From Spirosoma luteum DSM 19990 (GTDB taxonomy: Bacteria > Bacteroidota > Bacteroidia > Cytophagales > Spirosomataceae): a DNA stretch of 64,000 nucleotides. This document shows positions 25,279 through 33,019 of this stretch, one piece after another (position 1 is the stretch's first letter; the number at the start of each line of letters is the position of its first letter). The stretch lies in assembly GCF_000374065.1 (NCBI RefSeq), contig NZ_KB893245.1, positions 62,001-126,000 of the forward strand, read 5' to 3'. The notes beneath the pieces were generated by a model, which saw only the letters and a program-made list of their open reading frames with translations, was not told the origin of the DNA and searched no databases. The position numbers and the translations under genes were made by a program.

Positions 25279-26533
25279 TAAGGCTTAATTCCTCTCGCTG
25301 TTCCCAGTGTGTTTTAAGTAGCTTGGCGTGTTGCTTAGAATCTACTTTAATGTAGCTGAGAAAGGCTCTTTCAGTTCGGTGGCCTGTTATTGCCCGAATC
25401 GTGATGGTTGGAACGCCCTGCAAATAAAGATTGGTAGCGAAACTACGCCGTTGAGTGTGGGTACTGACCAATTCCCATTTCTCGAAGACCTCAGAAACCC
25501 GCTCATTACCGCGTTTTCGGTTAATGATAACCGGGCTGTTCAATTCTGCGGCCTTAGCGATCTCTTTCAAGTACTCGTTTGCTTTTTGGTTACTAAGCAC
25601 TCTGGGTAATTGCCCTTTGTACTTTTCAATGATTGATTCAACGACGGGGTGAAGAGGTATGTACACATCATCATAGACCTTCTGAGTACGAATCTTGATA
25701 TAGCTATTGCCTTCTTCTTTTACAAAGTGTTCAGAACGTAGTTCCGCTAAATCGGAGTACCGTAAACCAACCCAACAACCTACGACGAACATATCACGTA
25801 CCCTTTCCAGACGTGAGTTTTTGGTTAAGTCGAGTTCATATAGTCGGCTGATCTCTTCTTCGGTTAAATAGATACTGTCCGTATCATCAACTAAGGTTCG
25901 GAATGATTTTTTCTTGAAGGTGAGGTTTTGGTGTAGGTCTTTCTCAGCGGCATCATTCAAAACAACCTTTAATGTCTTGATGTATTTACCCACTGAGTTA
26001 TTAAAGAGACTACAATCAGTAATCAGGTAGTTTGTAAAGTCATGATAGAAGTCTAAATCTATAGTATCAAAATCAACCCGCTTCTTACGGGCTTTCGCAT
26101 AGTTGTTGAGGTGGTTAAGCGTTGTCTGCTTTACTTTCAGTGTATTCAGCTTCTGTACGCTCCTGTTGGTTTCGATATGCTTGGTGAAGAACCCAAGCAA
26201 CGAAATAGCTTCGTTTTTCTCTTTTGGAAACAGAATGGATAAGAGCCTTTCCCGTACCTGTTCAACAGTCGGTCGTTTAATCCCACTTTCAACCAGGCTA
26301 TCAACGGAGTCCTTGCCAGCCCGTTCGATCTCGTCAAACCGGTCGTTGAAAGCTCTGTAATAGGGGAATTGCTTGGTTTCTCTCACTCGCTGGCTATTTG
26401 GATTCCAGTAAAGCGGATGAACTTTCTTTTCGGTTGGGTAGACCAACCGTTGATTATGGAAACGAACAATAAGATGTACTTTTGTTTCCTCGTCTGCGTC
26501 GGGGTCACGCAGAACAAATGATGTGGTTGCCAT
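25268..26533 (-). CDS. int: Tyrosine recombinase/integrase
   Basis: The 421-residue protein has the three-part plan of Bacteroidota phage-like integrases: an N-terminal arm-binding region (about 1-105), a SAM-like core-binding domain (about 108-210) and a catalytic domain. Catalytic residues are visible: Arg258 (GLRYSDL), His359 and Arg362 (HTQRRSFATNL), His385 (GHRTERAF) and the nucleophile Tyr394. It would insert the element at the tRNA-Arg 3' end. It lies 175 bp from the right att core, transcribed away from it. Its probable promoter lies against the arm-like repeats, suggesting self-repression. Confidence 0.93.
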   Translation of the reverse strand: MATTSFVLRDPDADEETKVHLIVRFHNQRLVYPTEKKVHPLYWNPNSQRVRETKQFPYYRAFNDRFDEIERAGKDSVDSLVESGIKRPTVEQVRERLLSILFPKEKNEAISLLGFFTKHIETNRSVQKLNTLKVKQTTLNHLNNYAKARKKRVDFDTIDLDFYHDFTNYLITDCSLFNNSVGKYIKTLKVVLNDAAEKDLHQNLTFKKKSFRTLVDDTDSIYLTEEEISRLYELDLTKNSRLERVRDMFVVGCWVGLRYSDLAELRSEHFVKEEGNSYIKIRTQKVYDDVYIPLHPVVESIIEKYKGQLPRVLSNQKANEYLKEIAKAAELNSPVIINRKRGNERVSEVFEKWELVSTHTQRRSFATNLYLQGVPTITIRAITGHRTERAFLSYIKVDSKQHAKLLKTHWEQREELSLNAA

Positions 26534-26556
26534 ACCTATATTGATTTGAGGTATAA

Positions 26557-26564
26557 CAAATATA
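26557..26564 (-). promoter_or_regulatory. -7 promoter element for int
   Basis: TATATTTG on the minus strand matches TAnnTTTG, 23 bp before the int start at 26533. The region where -33 contacts would fall is occupied by the repeats at 26568-26590. Confidence 0.45.
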
Positions 26565-26567
26565 ATA

Positions 26568-26590
26568 TATGTTGACGGATTTGTTGACGG
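26568..26590 (+). repeat. Right arm repeats, candidate integrase sites
   Basis: TATGTTGACGG (26568-26578) and TTTGTTGACGG (26580-26590) are direct copies 12 bp apart. They share sequence, spacing and orientation with the pair near the left end (11297-11319). They lie between int and attR and abut the int promoter. Confidence 0.6.
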
Positions 26591-26707
26591 TATTTTCTTA
26601 CTTACCTTTGTTTTACTTTGCCTACTTTCCTTGTATTTTTTGCGTAACTACCTGATAGATAGTATTAATGAAGATAGATGGTATAAGGAAAGGAAAAAAG
26701 GTGTTAG

Positions 26708-26722
26708 TCCCGTCGGGACTAC
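26708..26722 (+). repeat. attR core, 15-bp direct repeat
   Basis: TCCCGTCGGGACTAC is identical to the tRNA-Arg 3' end at 11227-11241. Here the flanks extend it into a 17-nt inverted repeat with one central base (TAGTCCCG-T-CGGGACTA, 26705-26721), the sort of symmetry seen in tyrosine-recombinase crossover cores. Confidence 0.85.
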
Positions 26723-26723
26723 T

Positions 26724-26758
26724 AAAATCCCACTTACGCGTTGTAGGCGGGATTTTTT
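26724..26758 (+). terminator. Displaced tRNA-Arg terminator
   Basis: AAAATCCC and GGGATTTT form an 8-bp stem followed by further T residues. It lies two bases past attR, so before insertion it would have followed the tRNA-Arg gene directly. This supports the assigned element boundary. Confidence 0.65.
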
Positions 26759-27253
26759 GTGTTTAGAGTACAAGCTGATAACGGGCCGCTTTATCCCACA
26801 ACCATTATTTGGTTATCTTAATGTATTGAGCCAATCAAACGCTTTTAAGGATGCTAAAAAATAAATTTTGATAAAAATAGTGACCTTGTGGTAACGATAT
26901 CGTATTCTCGTGCTACATAGTAGAAACGACTGGAGTACCTACTTGACTCAGTTAAAAGAGAAAGTGGTTCTTTCGGTTGTTTTTATCCGTATGCTATAGT
27001 ACAAACACTGTACAATCTTTACCAAAATTGACTTATACGTTAGATTTAACCAAACGTATTTTCTACCCGTTTGGACAACAGCTATGCAGAAACAATGCCT
27101 TAAGAACGAGCTGATTAAATAGGTAACGACTAATACGGAACCTTGCATTTCTAACGCCTGAATTGTTTTTTTTTATATGCACTGGAAATTTTCACAGGTT
27201 GGCAAGGTTTTGGCAACTATTAATTTGAAATAATTACGACAACTACAAACGCA
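26759..27253. other. Intergenic region right of the element
   Basis: This is AT-rich chromosomal DNA between attR and a small plus-strand gene. I see no convincing gene; short open frames here have no family features. A short repeated phrase (TTGGCAAGG and TTGGCAACT near 27199-27220) precedes the next gene. Confidence 0.35.
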
Positions 27254-27583
27254 ATGATTAATCCTGTTTTCAGCCAAACGGAGCTATTAAAAGAGTATGT
27301 AAAGACGCTTGCTACATCTAAGTGTGTGTTACCCGGAGTTAGTCCCCGACAATGGGGAAAAGAGTTCAGCAAGTCTGAACTGGATTCTATTTATTCATGC
27401 CTGAAGTTTTTAATCAAGACGGCCAATCCCACTGTGGGGCAGGTTTTGGTTGATGATTTTCGTGAAATAGGAAAGCCGAGCATGTATCTGCATTGGTTTG
27501 TATTCCGGCACTGGCAGGAAATTATTCAGCTGCTGGTGACACACCCAACCTTGTCCAGTCGGCATCAATTGTCAGTACATTAA
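27254..27583 (+). CDS. Small hypothetical protein
   Basis: This 109-residue protein is not recognised. It is rich in hydrophobic and aromatic residues in the second half (MYLHWFVFRHWQEIIQLLV) but has no clear transmembrane helix or signal peptide. The start at 27254 is the first ATG of the frame. It lies just outside the right end of the element. It may be a genuine lineage-specific gene or a decayed remnant; only its length and the absence of a competing frame support it. Confidence 0.4.
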   Translation: MINPVFSQTELLKEYVKTLATSKCVLPGVSPRQWGKEFSKSELDSIYSCLKFLIKTANPTVGQVLVDDFREIGKPSMYLHWFVFRHWQEIIQLLVTHPTLSSRHQLSVH

Positions 27584-27700
27584 GTTATAAGTCGTCATTA
27601 CGTTGTATCAAAAAAGGATTATTATTTGATTATTTATACTGTTTGGCCCAAGGAATAGAATACAGGAAGCAGCATCACCTTTAGGTGATGTCTAGATCGT

Positions 27701-27779
27701 TTGCACCCTACAGCTCATCTCTGCTCCATTACTAGCAGAACAGAGATGAGCTGTAGGGTACCCCTTTTTAAGGGTGCAA
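27701..27779 (+). other. Nested, competing hairpins in a gene-free stretch
   Basis: A perfect 19-bp stem (27705-27723 with 27741-27759) encloses a 17-nt loop. An outer 9-bp pair, TTGCACCCT (27701-27709) with AGGGTGCAA (27771-27779), shares ACCCT with the first stem, so the two exclude each other. A small third hairpin, CCCTT/AAGGG (27762-27774), competes in turn. A further 7-bp hairpin, CATCACC/GGTGATG, lies just upstream (27674-27691). This may be a terminator of the small gene before it or a structured RNA. Confidence 0.5.
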
Positions 27780-28093
27780 TAGGCAGACCTGCTCTTTTCC
27801 TGATAGCAGCTTGCCGAGCTACCTATATGGTTAGCTTTCCGCTTATACCGTTGCGGTTATGATTGAATAGCCCTTCGGTGCGATAGAACCGTAGTTCAAC
27901 GTGACTTTTCAGGTTCCAACCAGAAGAACAGCAGATTATCCTCCTACGGCAATACTAGCCAAAAAATCAGGAGCGCAAGCAGTTATCCGGCCCGCATTCA
28001 CCTCCTTCGGCTTCTCATACCTTCTACTTTATTAATGTACGGTTAGCGTTAAAACTGTATCCTCTAATTACACAATCCATTCATCGATTTTTA
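27780..28093. other. Intergenic region before the GMC operon
   Basis: Between the hairpin cluster and the promoter of the dehydrogenase operon I see no gene, no long repeat and no RNA signature. Base composition is similar to the flanking core genes. Confidence 0.35.
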
Positions 28094-28101
28094 TACATTT
28101 G
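28094..28101 (+). promoter_or_regulatory. -7 promoter element of the GMC operon
   Basis: TACATTTG matches TAnnTTTG and lies 46 bp before the ATG at 28148. No clear TTTG is found at -33. Confidence 0.5.
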
Positions 28102-28147
28102 TATTCTTTATATCGTTCTACATAAAAGCATAATCCGCTCTACGCAT

Positions 28148-28801
28148 ATGAATAGAAGAGATGCCCTAATGCGGGTAGCCACAATAGCCGGGGCAGGCAT
28201 GGCATTACCAGGCGTAATGTCGGCCGCGCTAGCCGATAAACTAGAAAACTCCGCTGCCCAGCGAGCCCTAACAGGTAAACCACTTTTCTTTACGGCCGAT
28301 CAGGATGTTACGGTTGCCGAACTAGCCGATACGATCATTCCCACAACGAATACGCCCGGTGCTAAAGCGGCTAAGGTGAACGAAGTGATTGATATTATCC
28401 TGAAAGATTGCTATAAAGAAGAGGATCAGCAACGTTTTCTGAACGGCCTCGTTCAGACGAATAAACTCAGTCAGGATGCTTATGGGAAAGCATTTGTGGC
28501 GCTTGATCCGGCACAGCGAATCGAAATTATGAAGAAGCTGGAGGCCGATGATAAGCAGCTCCGATCCCAGATGACAACGGCTAAAGCGGTGGCTAAAGTA
28601 GAAAATTCCCAGGCTGACCTACAGATGCCCGATGCCAAAAAACGCTATACGCCTTTCTTCTCTATGTTGAAAGACTTGACGCTAACGGGCTATTTTACGT
28701 CCGAAATCGGCGCTACGCAGGCATTGGAATACGTTGCCGTTCCGGGTCGTTATGATGGATGTGTTCCGCTAAAACCCGGCCAAAAAGCGTGGGCCATTTA
28801 A
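28148..28801 (+). CDS. Gluconate 2-dehydrogenase subunit 3 family protein, Tat-exported
   Basis: This 217-residue protein begins MNRRDALMRVATIAGAGMAL, a twin-arginine export signal with cleavage predicted after the hydrophobic stretch. The mature part fits the gluconate 2-dehydrogenase subunit 3 family (DVTVAELADTIIPTTNTPGAKAAKV, with the conserved I-P-x-T-x-x-P-G-A block, and DCYKEEDQQRFLNGL). Such small subunits pair with a GMC flavoprotein and are needed for its export and stability. The partner is encoded 88 bp downstream. No cytochrome subunit is visible nearby, so electrons must pass to some other carrier. Confidence 0.85.
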   Translation: MNRRDALMRVATIAGAGMALPGVMSAALADKLENSAAQRALTGKPLFFTADQDVTVAELADTIIPTTNTPGAKAAKVNEVIDIILKDCYKEEDQQRFLNGLVQTNKLSQDAYGKAFVALDPAQRIEIMKKLEADDKQLRSQMTTAKAVAKVENSQADLQMPDAKKRYTPFFSMLKDLTLTGYFTSEIGATQALEYVAVPGRYDGCVPLKPGQKAWAI

Positions 28802-28811
28802 AGTTAGTATC

Positions 28812-28874
28812 AGGAGCGAGGAGTGAGCATACTCCGCCGACAAGAAAGCGGTTACCTGCTCACCCATCGCTCCT
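28812..28874 (+). other. Intra-operon hairpin
   Basis: AGGAGCGA-GGA-GTGAGCA (28812-28829) pairs with TGCTCAC-CCA-TCGCTCCT (28857-28874), giving 8-bp and 7-bp stems with a 3 by 3 internal loop and a 27-nt apical loop. It lies between the two dehydrogenase genes without a T-run, and ends 15 bp before the next ATG. It could tune relative expression of the subunits. Confidence 0.5.
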
Positions 28875-28889
28875 CATTCCTTAAAAAAC

Positions 28890-30608
28890 ATGAATCTTAC
28901 TATAGACGCAAAGAAAGATATGACCTACGATGCTATCGTCGTTGGGTCGGGTATTTCGGGTGGCTGGGCCGCTAAGGAACTTACCCAAAAAGGTTTGAGA
29001 GTACTAATGCTGGAGCGGGGGCGCGATGTGAAACACATTGAAGGGTATCCCACAGCAACCAATAACCCCTGGGAGTTTCCGCACCGGGGTCGGATTACCA
29101 CGATGGCGGCCGAAGAGTATTGGGCCAACATGCGTACTGGATATACTGCCAATGAAGAGTGGCGGCATTTCTTTGAGAACGACAAAGAACACCCGTATCT
29201 GGAAAAACGAAAAGTTGACTGGATTCGCGGATACCACGTGGGTGGACGCTCATTGATGTGGGGACGGCAAAGCTACCGCTTGAACAAAGAAGATTTTATG
29301 GCGAATGCCAAAGAAGGCATTGGTGTCGACTGGCCCATTCGTTACGAAGACCTTGCTCCCTGGTATACGTACGTTGAAACCTTCGCCGGTATTTCGGGCA
29401 GCAAGGATGGATTAGATGTGCTGCCTGATGGTAATTATCTGCCACCTATGCAGATGAACTGCCTGGAGAAGGAAGCAAAAAAACGGATTGAGAAGGCATT
29501 CCCCGCCCGCACAATCACAATGGGCCGTACGGCTCACCTAACTCAGCCCAAACAAATGCACTACGATCTGGGTCGGGCCGCTTGCCAGTTCAGGAATCAG
29601 TGTATGCGAGGCTGTCCATACGGTGCTTATTTCAGCACCCAGTCGGCCACGATGCCAGCGGCTGTTAAAACAGGCCGTTTAACGTTGCGCCCTGACTCAA
29701 TTGTATCGGAAGTACTGTTCGATGAGAAAAAGAGTAAGGCTACCGGTGTTCGGGTCATTGATCAGAATACCAAAGAGGTTCGGGAGTATTTTGCCAAAAT
29801 TATCTTCCTGAATGCGTCGGCATTTGCCAGTACCTCTATCCTGATGAATTCCAAGTCAAGCCGGTTCCCCAATGGAATGGGGAATGAATCGGATCAACTG
29901 GGTCGTAATATAATGGACCACCACCTGGCTGTTGGTGCTGCCGGAACCTTCGAGGGAATGGATGATCAGTACTATTACGGTCGTCGGGCCAATGGCGTAT
30001 ATGTGCCTCGCTACCGTAACTGGGCAGGCGACAAACGCGACTACGTGCGTGGATTCGGCTATCAGGGCGGTGCTGCCCGTGGCGGCTGGAACCGGGGTAA
30101 TGGACAGGAAGGATTTGGTGCCGATTTCAAAGAAAGCCTGACTACTCCTGGCCCCTGGACGATGAGTTTGGGTGGATTTGGCGAAATGATTGCCAATCCA
30201 GATAACCGGATGACCCTCTCGCCCGACAAAAAGGATAAGTGGGGTTTGCCATTAATTGTGTTCGATGCCGCCTATGGAGAAAACGAACGCAAAATGCGAA
30301 TCGACATGATGAACGATGCCGCTGAGATGCTCGAAGCAGCTGGATTAAAGAACGTGACGGCTTACAATGATGAGTCGAAACATCCGGGTATTGGTATTCA
30401 CGAAATGGGAACCGCCCGCATGGGAAAAGACCCCAAAACGTCAGTGTTGAATGCACACAATCAGCTTCATAGTGTTAAGAATGTTTTCAATACAGATGGA
30501 GCCGCCATGACGTCGGCCTCCTGCGTGAATCCATCGCTTACATACATGGCCCTTACAGCCAGAGCAGCTGATTTCGCGGTCAAAGAAATGAAGAAAGGTA
30601 ATCTGTAA
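28890..30608 (+). CDS. GMC family flavin oxidoreductase
   Basis: This 572-residue protein has an N-terminal FAD dinucleotide fold, VVGSGISGGWAAKEL (Gly19, Gly21, Gly24), with Glu42 at the end of strand 2. It also has RNQCMRGCPYGA, a Cys-rich element characteristic of the gluconate/sorbitol-dehydrogenase branch, and the C-terminal GMC region (HEMGTARMG, and CVNPSLTYMALTARAADFAV). It oxidises a sugar or sugar alcohol using FAD. It lacks a signal peptide of its own, so it is probably carried through the Tat pathway bound to the upstream subunit 3. The substrate is unknown. A second possible start at 28920 (MTYDAIVVG) would also keep the fold. Confidence 0.88.
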   Translation: MNLTIDAKKDMTYDAIVVGSGISGGWAAKELTQKGLRVLMLERGRDVKHIEGYPTATNNPWEFPHRGRITTMAAEEYWANMRTGYTANEEWRHFFENDKEHPYLEKRKVDWIRGYHVGGRSLMWGRQSYRLNKEDFMANAKEGIGVDWPIRYEDLAPWYTYVETFAGISGSKDGLDVLPDGNYLPPMQMNCLEKEAKKRIEKAFPARTITMGRTAHLTQPKQMHYDLGRAACQFRNQCMRGCPYGAYFSTQSATMPAAVKTGRLTLRPDSIVSEVLFDEKKSKATGVRVIDQNTKEVREYFAKIIFLNASAFASTSILMNSKSSRFPNGMGNESDQLGRNIMDHHLAVGAAGTFEGMDDQYYYGRRANGVYVPRYRNWAGDKRDYVRGFGYQGGAARGGWNRGNGQEGFGADFKESLTTPGPWTMSLGGFGEMIANPDNRMTLSPDKKDKWGLPLIVFDAAYGENERKMRIDMMNDAAEMLEAAGLKNVTAYNDESKHPGIGIHEMGTARMGKDPKTSVLNAHNQLHSVKNVFNTDGAAMTSASCVNPSLTYMALTARAADFAVKEMKKGNL

Positions 30609-30627
30609 TAATTGATAATCAGCCTGG

Positions 30628-30666
30628 AACGGACTGGTAGCTTAGCGTTGCCAGTCCGTTTTTATT
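30628..30666 (+). terminator. Terminator of the GMC operon
   Basis: A perfect 10-bp stem, AACGGACTGG/CCAGTCCGTT, with a 13-nt loop is followed by a T-rich tail. Confidence 0.8.
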
Positions 30667-30738
30667 TATGAAAAAATAAACACTCTTTACTTAGTTGAGT
30701 TATTAAGTAGATTAAACAATTGAAACAAAAACTCAACC

Positions 30739-31272
30739 ATGAAAAAAGTAATGATTATGGGCTGTATGCTGGTAGCTGGCATAGCTCTTAGTGCAAATGC
30801 ACAGACGACGAATACAACCACGAACACGGGGTCGACGGGTACAACGGGTACGTACTCAAATGGACAGACAGGAGCGGGTACTGGGATGAACACGGGAGTC
30901 AATCAACCTGCAACAGGTGCCAACAAAGCAACTGTACCGACGAATACAAACACGTATCAGAATCAGCCACCGGTAGTTAACGGTACCGGAAATACTACCA
31001 CTGGCACAGGTGCTGGTACAATGAACAATGCAGGTGTCAATGATCCGATGAGAAACACAGGCACTACGGGTACAACGACTAATTCAACATACGGCACAGG
31101 AACGGGATCAATGACAAACGGGTCTACAACCCCATCCACAACGGTGAACCCTATGAATACCACAGACCGGGTAAACAATGGCACAACTGGTAATGGAAGC
31201 CGTAGGGTAAAAAGCCGGAAATCGGATTCGGGAACGATGAAAAACGATACATCAAATCCCCGTAAAAATTAA
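30739..31272 (+). CDS. Secreted Thr/Asn/Gly-rich low-complexity protein
   Basis: This 177-residue protein has a signal peptide (MKKVMIMGCMLVAGIALSANAQ) and then an almost wholly Thr, Asn, Gly and Ser composition with TGTTGT-type runs, ending in a basic tail (RRVKSRKS ... NPRKN). No globular domain is visible; the region is probably disordered. The codons vary among repeats, so this is a conserved composition rather than a recent tandem expansion. Related low-complexity exported proteins are common in this group and have no assigned role. It is a single-gene transcript with terminators on both sides. Confidence 0.6.
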   Translation: MKKVMIMGCMLVAGIALSANAQTTNTTTNTGSTGTTGTYSNGQTGAGTGMNTGVNQPATGANKATVPTNTNTYQNQPPVVNGTGNTTTGTGAGTMNNAGVNDPMRNTGTTGTTTNSTYGTGTGSMTNGSTTPSTTVNPMNTTDRVNNGTTGNGSRRVKSRKSDSGTMKNDTSNPRKN

Positions 31273-31293
31273 ACGAATCGTGTAAGGTTAGTG

Positions 31294-31334
31294 AAGCGGG
31301 TCGATAACTTTGTAAGTTATCGACCCGCTTTTTT
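31294..31334 (+). terminator. Terminator with U-tract touching the next start codon
   Basis: AAGCGGGTCGATAACTT and its complement form a 17-bp perfect stem with a 3-nt loop, followed by TTTT to 31334. The next gene's ATG begins at 31335. Confidence 0.85.
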
Positions 31335-32768
31335 ATGTCAGAAGAGATTCCTCTGGTTGCAATGAGTACGCTGACCGTCCGTAGAAGCGGCTGCCTGGTA
31401 CTGGATGATATATCATTTCAATTGAACAAAGGCGAATGCTGGATGGTAGTTGGCGCTACGGGTAGTGGCAAAACCACCTTTCTACAGGCCCTGGCTGGCC
31501 AGTTTTCCGCCGGGCCCGGTGCCTTATACCGCCGGGTTGCTACCGAGTTTGTTTCGTTCAAAGAAGAATCGAGTCAGTTTTCCTATAGTGGGTATTTCTA
31601 CCAGCAACGGTACCAGGCCACTATGGCCGATAACCCCGAGGGGACCGACGCCGGGTACAAATCGATTCCCACCCTGCGCGATTTTCTACAATTGACGGAT
31701 ACCCCGGAAAATCAGTCACTCATTGAGCGATTGGGACTGACGCCATTGCTGAATCGTTCATTTCTCAAATTATCAAATGGGCAGACCCGCAAGGCTCGTA
31801 TTGGAAAAGCACTTTTACGCCATCCCAGTGTACTCTTATTAGACAATCCCTTCGTTGGTCTGGATGCTACTTTCAGGGCTGAGCTGACCACCTGGCTCGG
31901 CGAACTAACCAATCAGGGAGTAACACTTGTGCTGGTTAAGGAACCGGATGATATCCCACCTTTTATAACCCATGTTGCAGTACTTGAAAAAGGTCGTATC
32001 AAATGGGCAGGAGCTAAAGAACAGTATCAGGCAGCGGCTGTCGGTGAATCCAAAGCCGTGTTGCCTCTGTTGCAAACATCTCCGCAACCAGCCGATTTTC
32101 TGGAAGCGTTTTGCCTGCGGAATGTAACCGTACGTTACGGAGACACGGTTATACTTAATGCGGTTAACTGGGTAGTTCGGGCCGGTGAGCGATGGGCGTT
32201 GATAGGACCTAATGGGGCTGGGAAATCGGTATTATTGAGTTTACTTTATGGTGACCACCCTCAGGCTTACGCCAATGATGTCAGCGTATTTGATCATCGG
32301 CGTGGTAAATCGGGTGAGAGCATTTGGGATGTTAAGCGCAGAATAGGCTTCATTTCGCCCGAATTACACCTTTATTTTCCCCCGTCTTTGTCGGTTCGGC
32401 AGGTAGCACTCACTGGCCTGACGGACACGCTCACACCGCCGAACCGCATAACGGCCGAAACGGAAAGCGACTTACATAATTTGCTGGCTTACTTTGGGTT
32501 GGCCCAATTCGCAGAGCGATCATTTGGTACATTATCGGCAGGCGAACAGCGATTGATCTTATTTGTCCGGGCTATACTAAAAAATCCCCCTGTATTACTG
32601 TTGGATGAACCCTTCCAGGCTATCGACGCTGCCCATGTTCAGCTAGCCCGTAACCTGCTGGATAGTTTTACGGATAAAACCATCCTGTTCGTGACGCATA
32701 ACCGGCTAGAATTGCCAGACACTATAAGTCAACTGTTTGCCATTCAGGTAGATACATCCATTAGGTAG
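31335..32768 (+). CDS. Double-NBD ABC ATPase, ModF/PhrA-like
   Basis: This 477-residue cytosolic protein has two ATP-binding cassettes. The first has Walker A GATGSGKTT, the signature region LKLSNGQTRKARIGKALL and Walker B LLLDNPF, in which the usual Glu is Asn. The second has GPNGAGKSV, LSAGEQRLILFVRAIL and LLLDEPF. The segment GDHPQAYANDVSVFDHRRGKSGESIWD is characteristic of ModF-like tandem ATPases. It has no membrane domain. ModF was linked to molybdate uptake, but its role is unsettled, and no molybdate transporter is seen here. The ATG at 31335 abuts a terminator; an in-frame ATG at 31362 is a credible alternative start. Confidence 0.82.
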   Translation: MSEEIPLVAMSTLTVRRSGCLVLDDISFQLNKGECWMVVGATGSGKTTFLQALAGQFSAGPGALYRRVATEFVSFKEESSQFSYSGYFYQQRYQATMADNPEGTDAGYKSIPTLRDFLQLTDTPENQSLIERLGLTPLLNRSFLKLSNGQTRKARIGKALLRHPSVLLLDNPFVGLDATFRAELTTWLGELTNQGVTLVLVKEPDDIPPFITHVAVLEKGRIKWAGAKEQYQAAAVGESKAVLPLLQTSPQPADFLEAFCLRNVTVRYGDTVILNAVNWVVRAGERWALIGPNGAGKSVLLSLLYGDHPQAYANDVSVFDHRRGKSGESIWDVKRRIGFISPELHLYFPPSLSVRQVALTGLTDTLTPPNRITAETESDLHNLLAYFGLAQFAERSFGTLSAGEQRLILFVRAILKNPPVLLLDEPFQAIDAAHVQLARNLLDSFTDKTILFVTHNRLELPDTISQLFAIQVDTSIR

Positions 32769-33019
32769 AGGTTCGTACGCTTTAGTTGAAATTGTACACA
32801 GAATAGATGAATCTGACGGTCTACTGCTGCCAGTGACCTGCCATTGTTGGCATGGTTTGTGATGAATGGCGATGCTTTCCTAGGGAAGGACCCATTTCGT
32901 TAATTTTTTGCGAAATACAGGAAGATACGTCAATAAAGGAGCCGATAAGTAGATGTTATTCGATAGATAGGGGACTTGGCATGGAATTCGACCTACTGCG
33001 CCATAAGCAACCTGTATTA

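Larger units (their letters stand above)
11227..26722. mobile_element. Integrated element in tRNA-Arg, phage-satellite-like
   Basis: The element is bounded by a 15-bp direct repeat. One copy lies in the tRNA-Arg 3' end; the other lies 15.5 kb away, beyond a tyrosine recombinase gene. Reading leftwards from the integrase, it holds an unknown 516-residue protein, an excisionase-like HTH protein, DUF3987, DUF6371, a DUF5681 protein, a terminase small subunit, a second DUF5681 protein, type III mod, an opposite-strand pair, res, a membrane protein and a small protein. No capsid, portal, tail, terminase large subunit, relaxase or conjugation gene is seen. Integrase, AlpA-like regulator, primase and TerS without structural genes is the plan of PICI-like satellites. 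A defective prophage is the alternative. Confidence 0.85.

Noticed and set aside
26631-26864. A 77-residue plus-strand frame across attR
   Set aside because: It spans the recombination core and the displaced terminator, so it would exist only in the integrated state, and its composition is not protein-like.
27254-28147. This region considered as part of the element
   Set aside because: The second att core and the displaced tRNA terminator end at 26758, so this DNA lies outside the element.
32852-33019. Upstream extension of the Ig-repeat protein
   Set aside because: The extra 56 residues precede a signal-like hydrophobic stretch and would block its use as a signal peptide; the ATG at 33020 is preferred.
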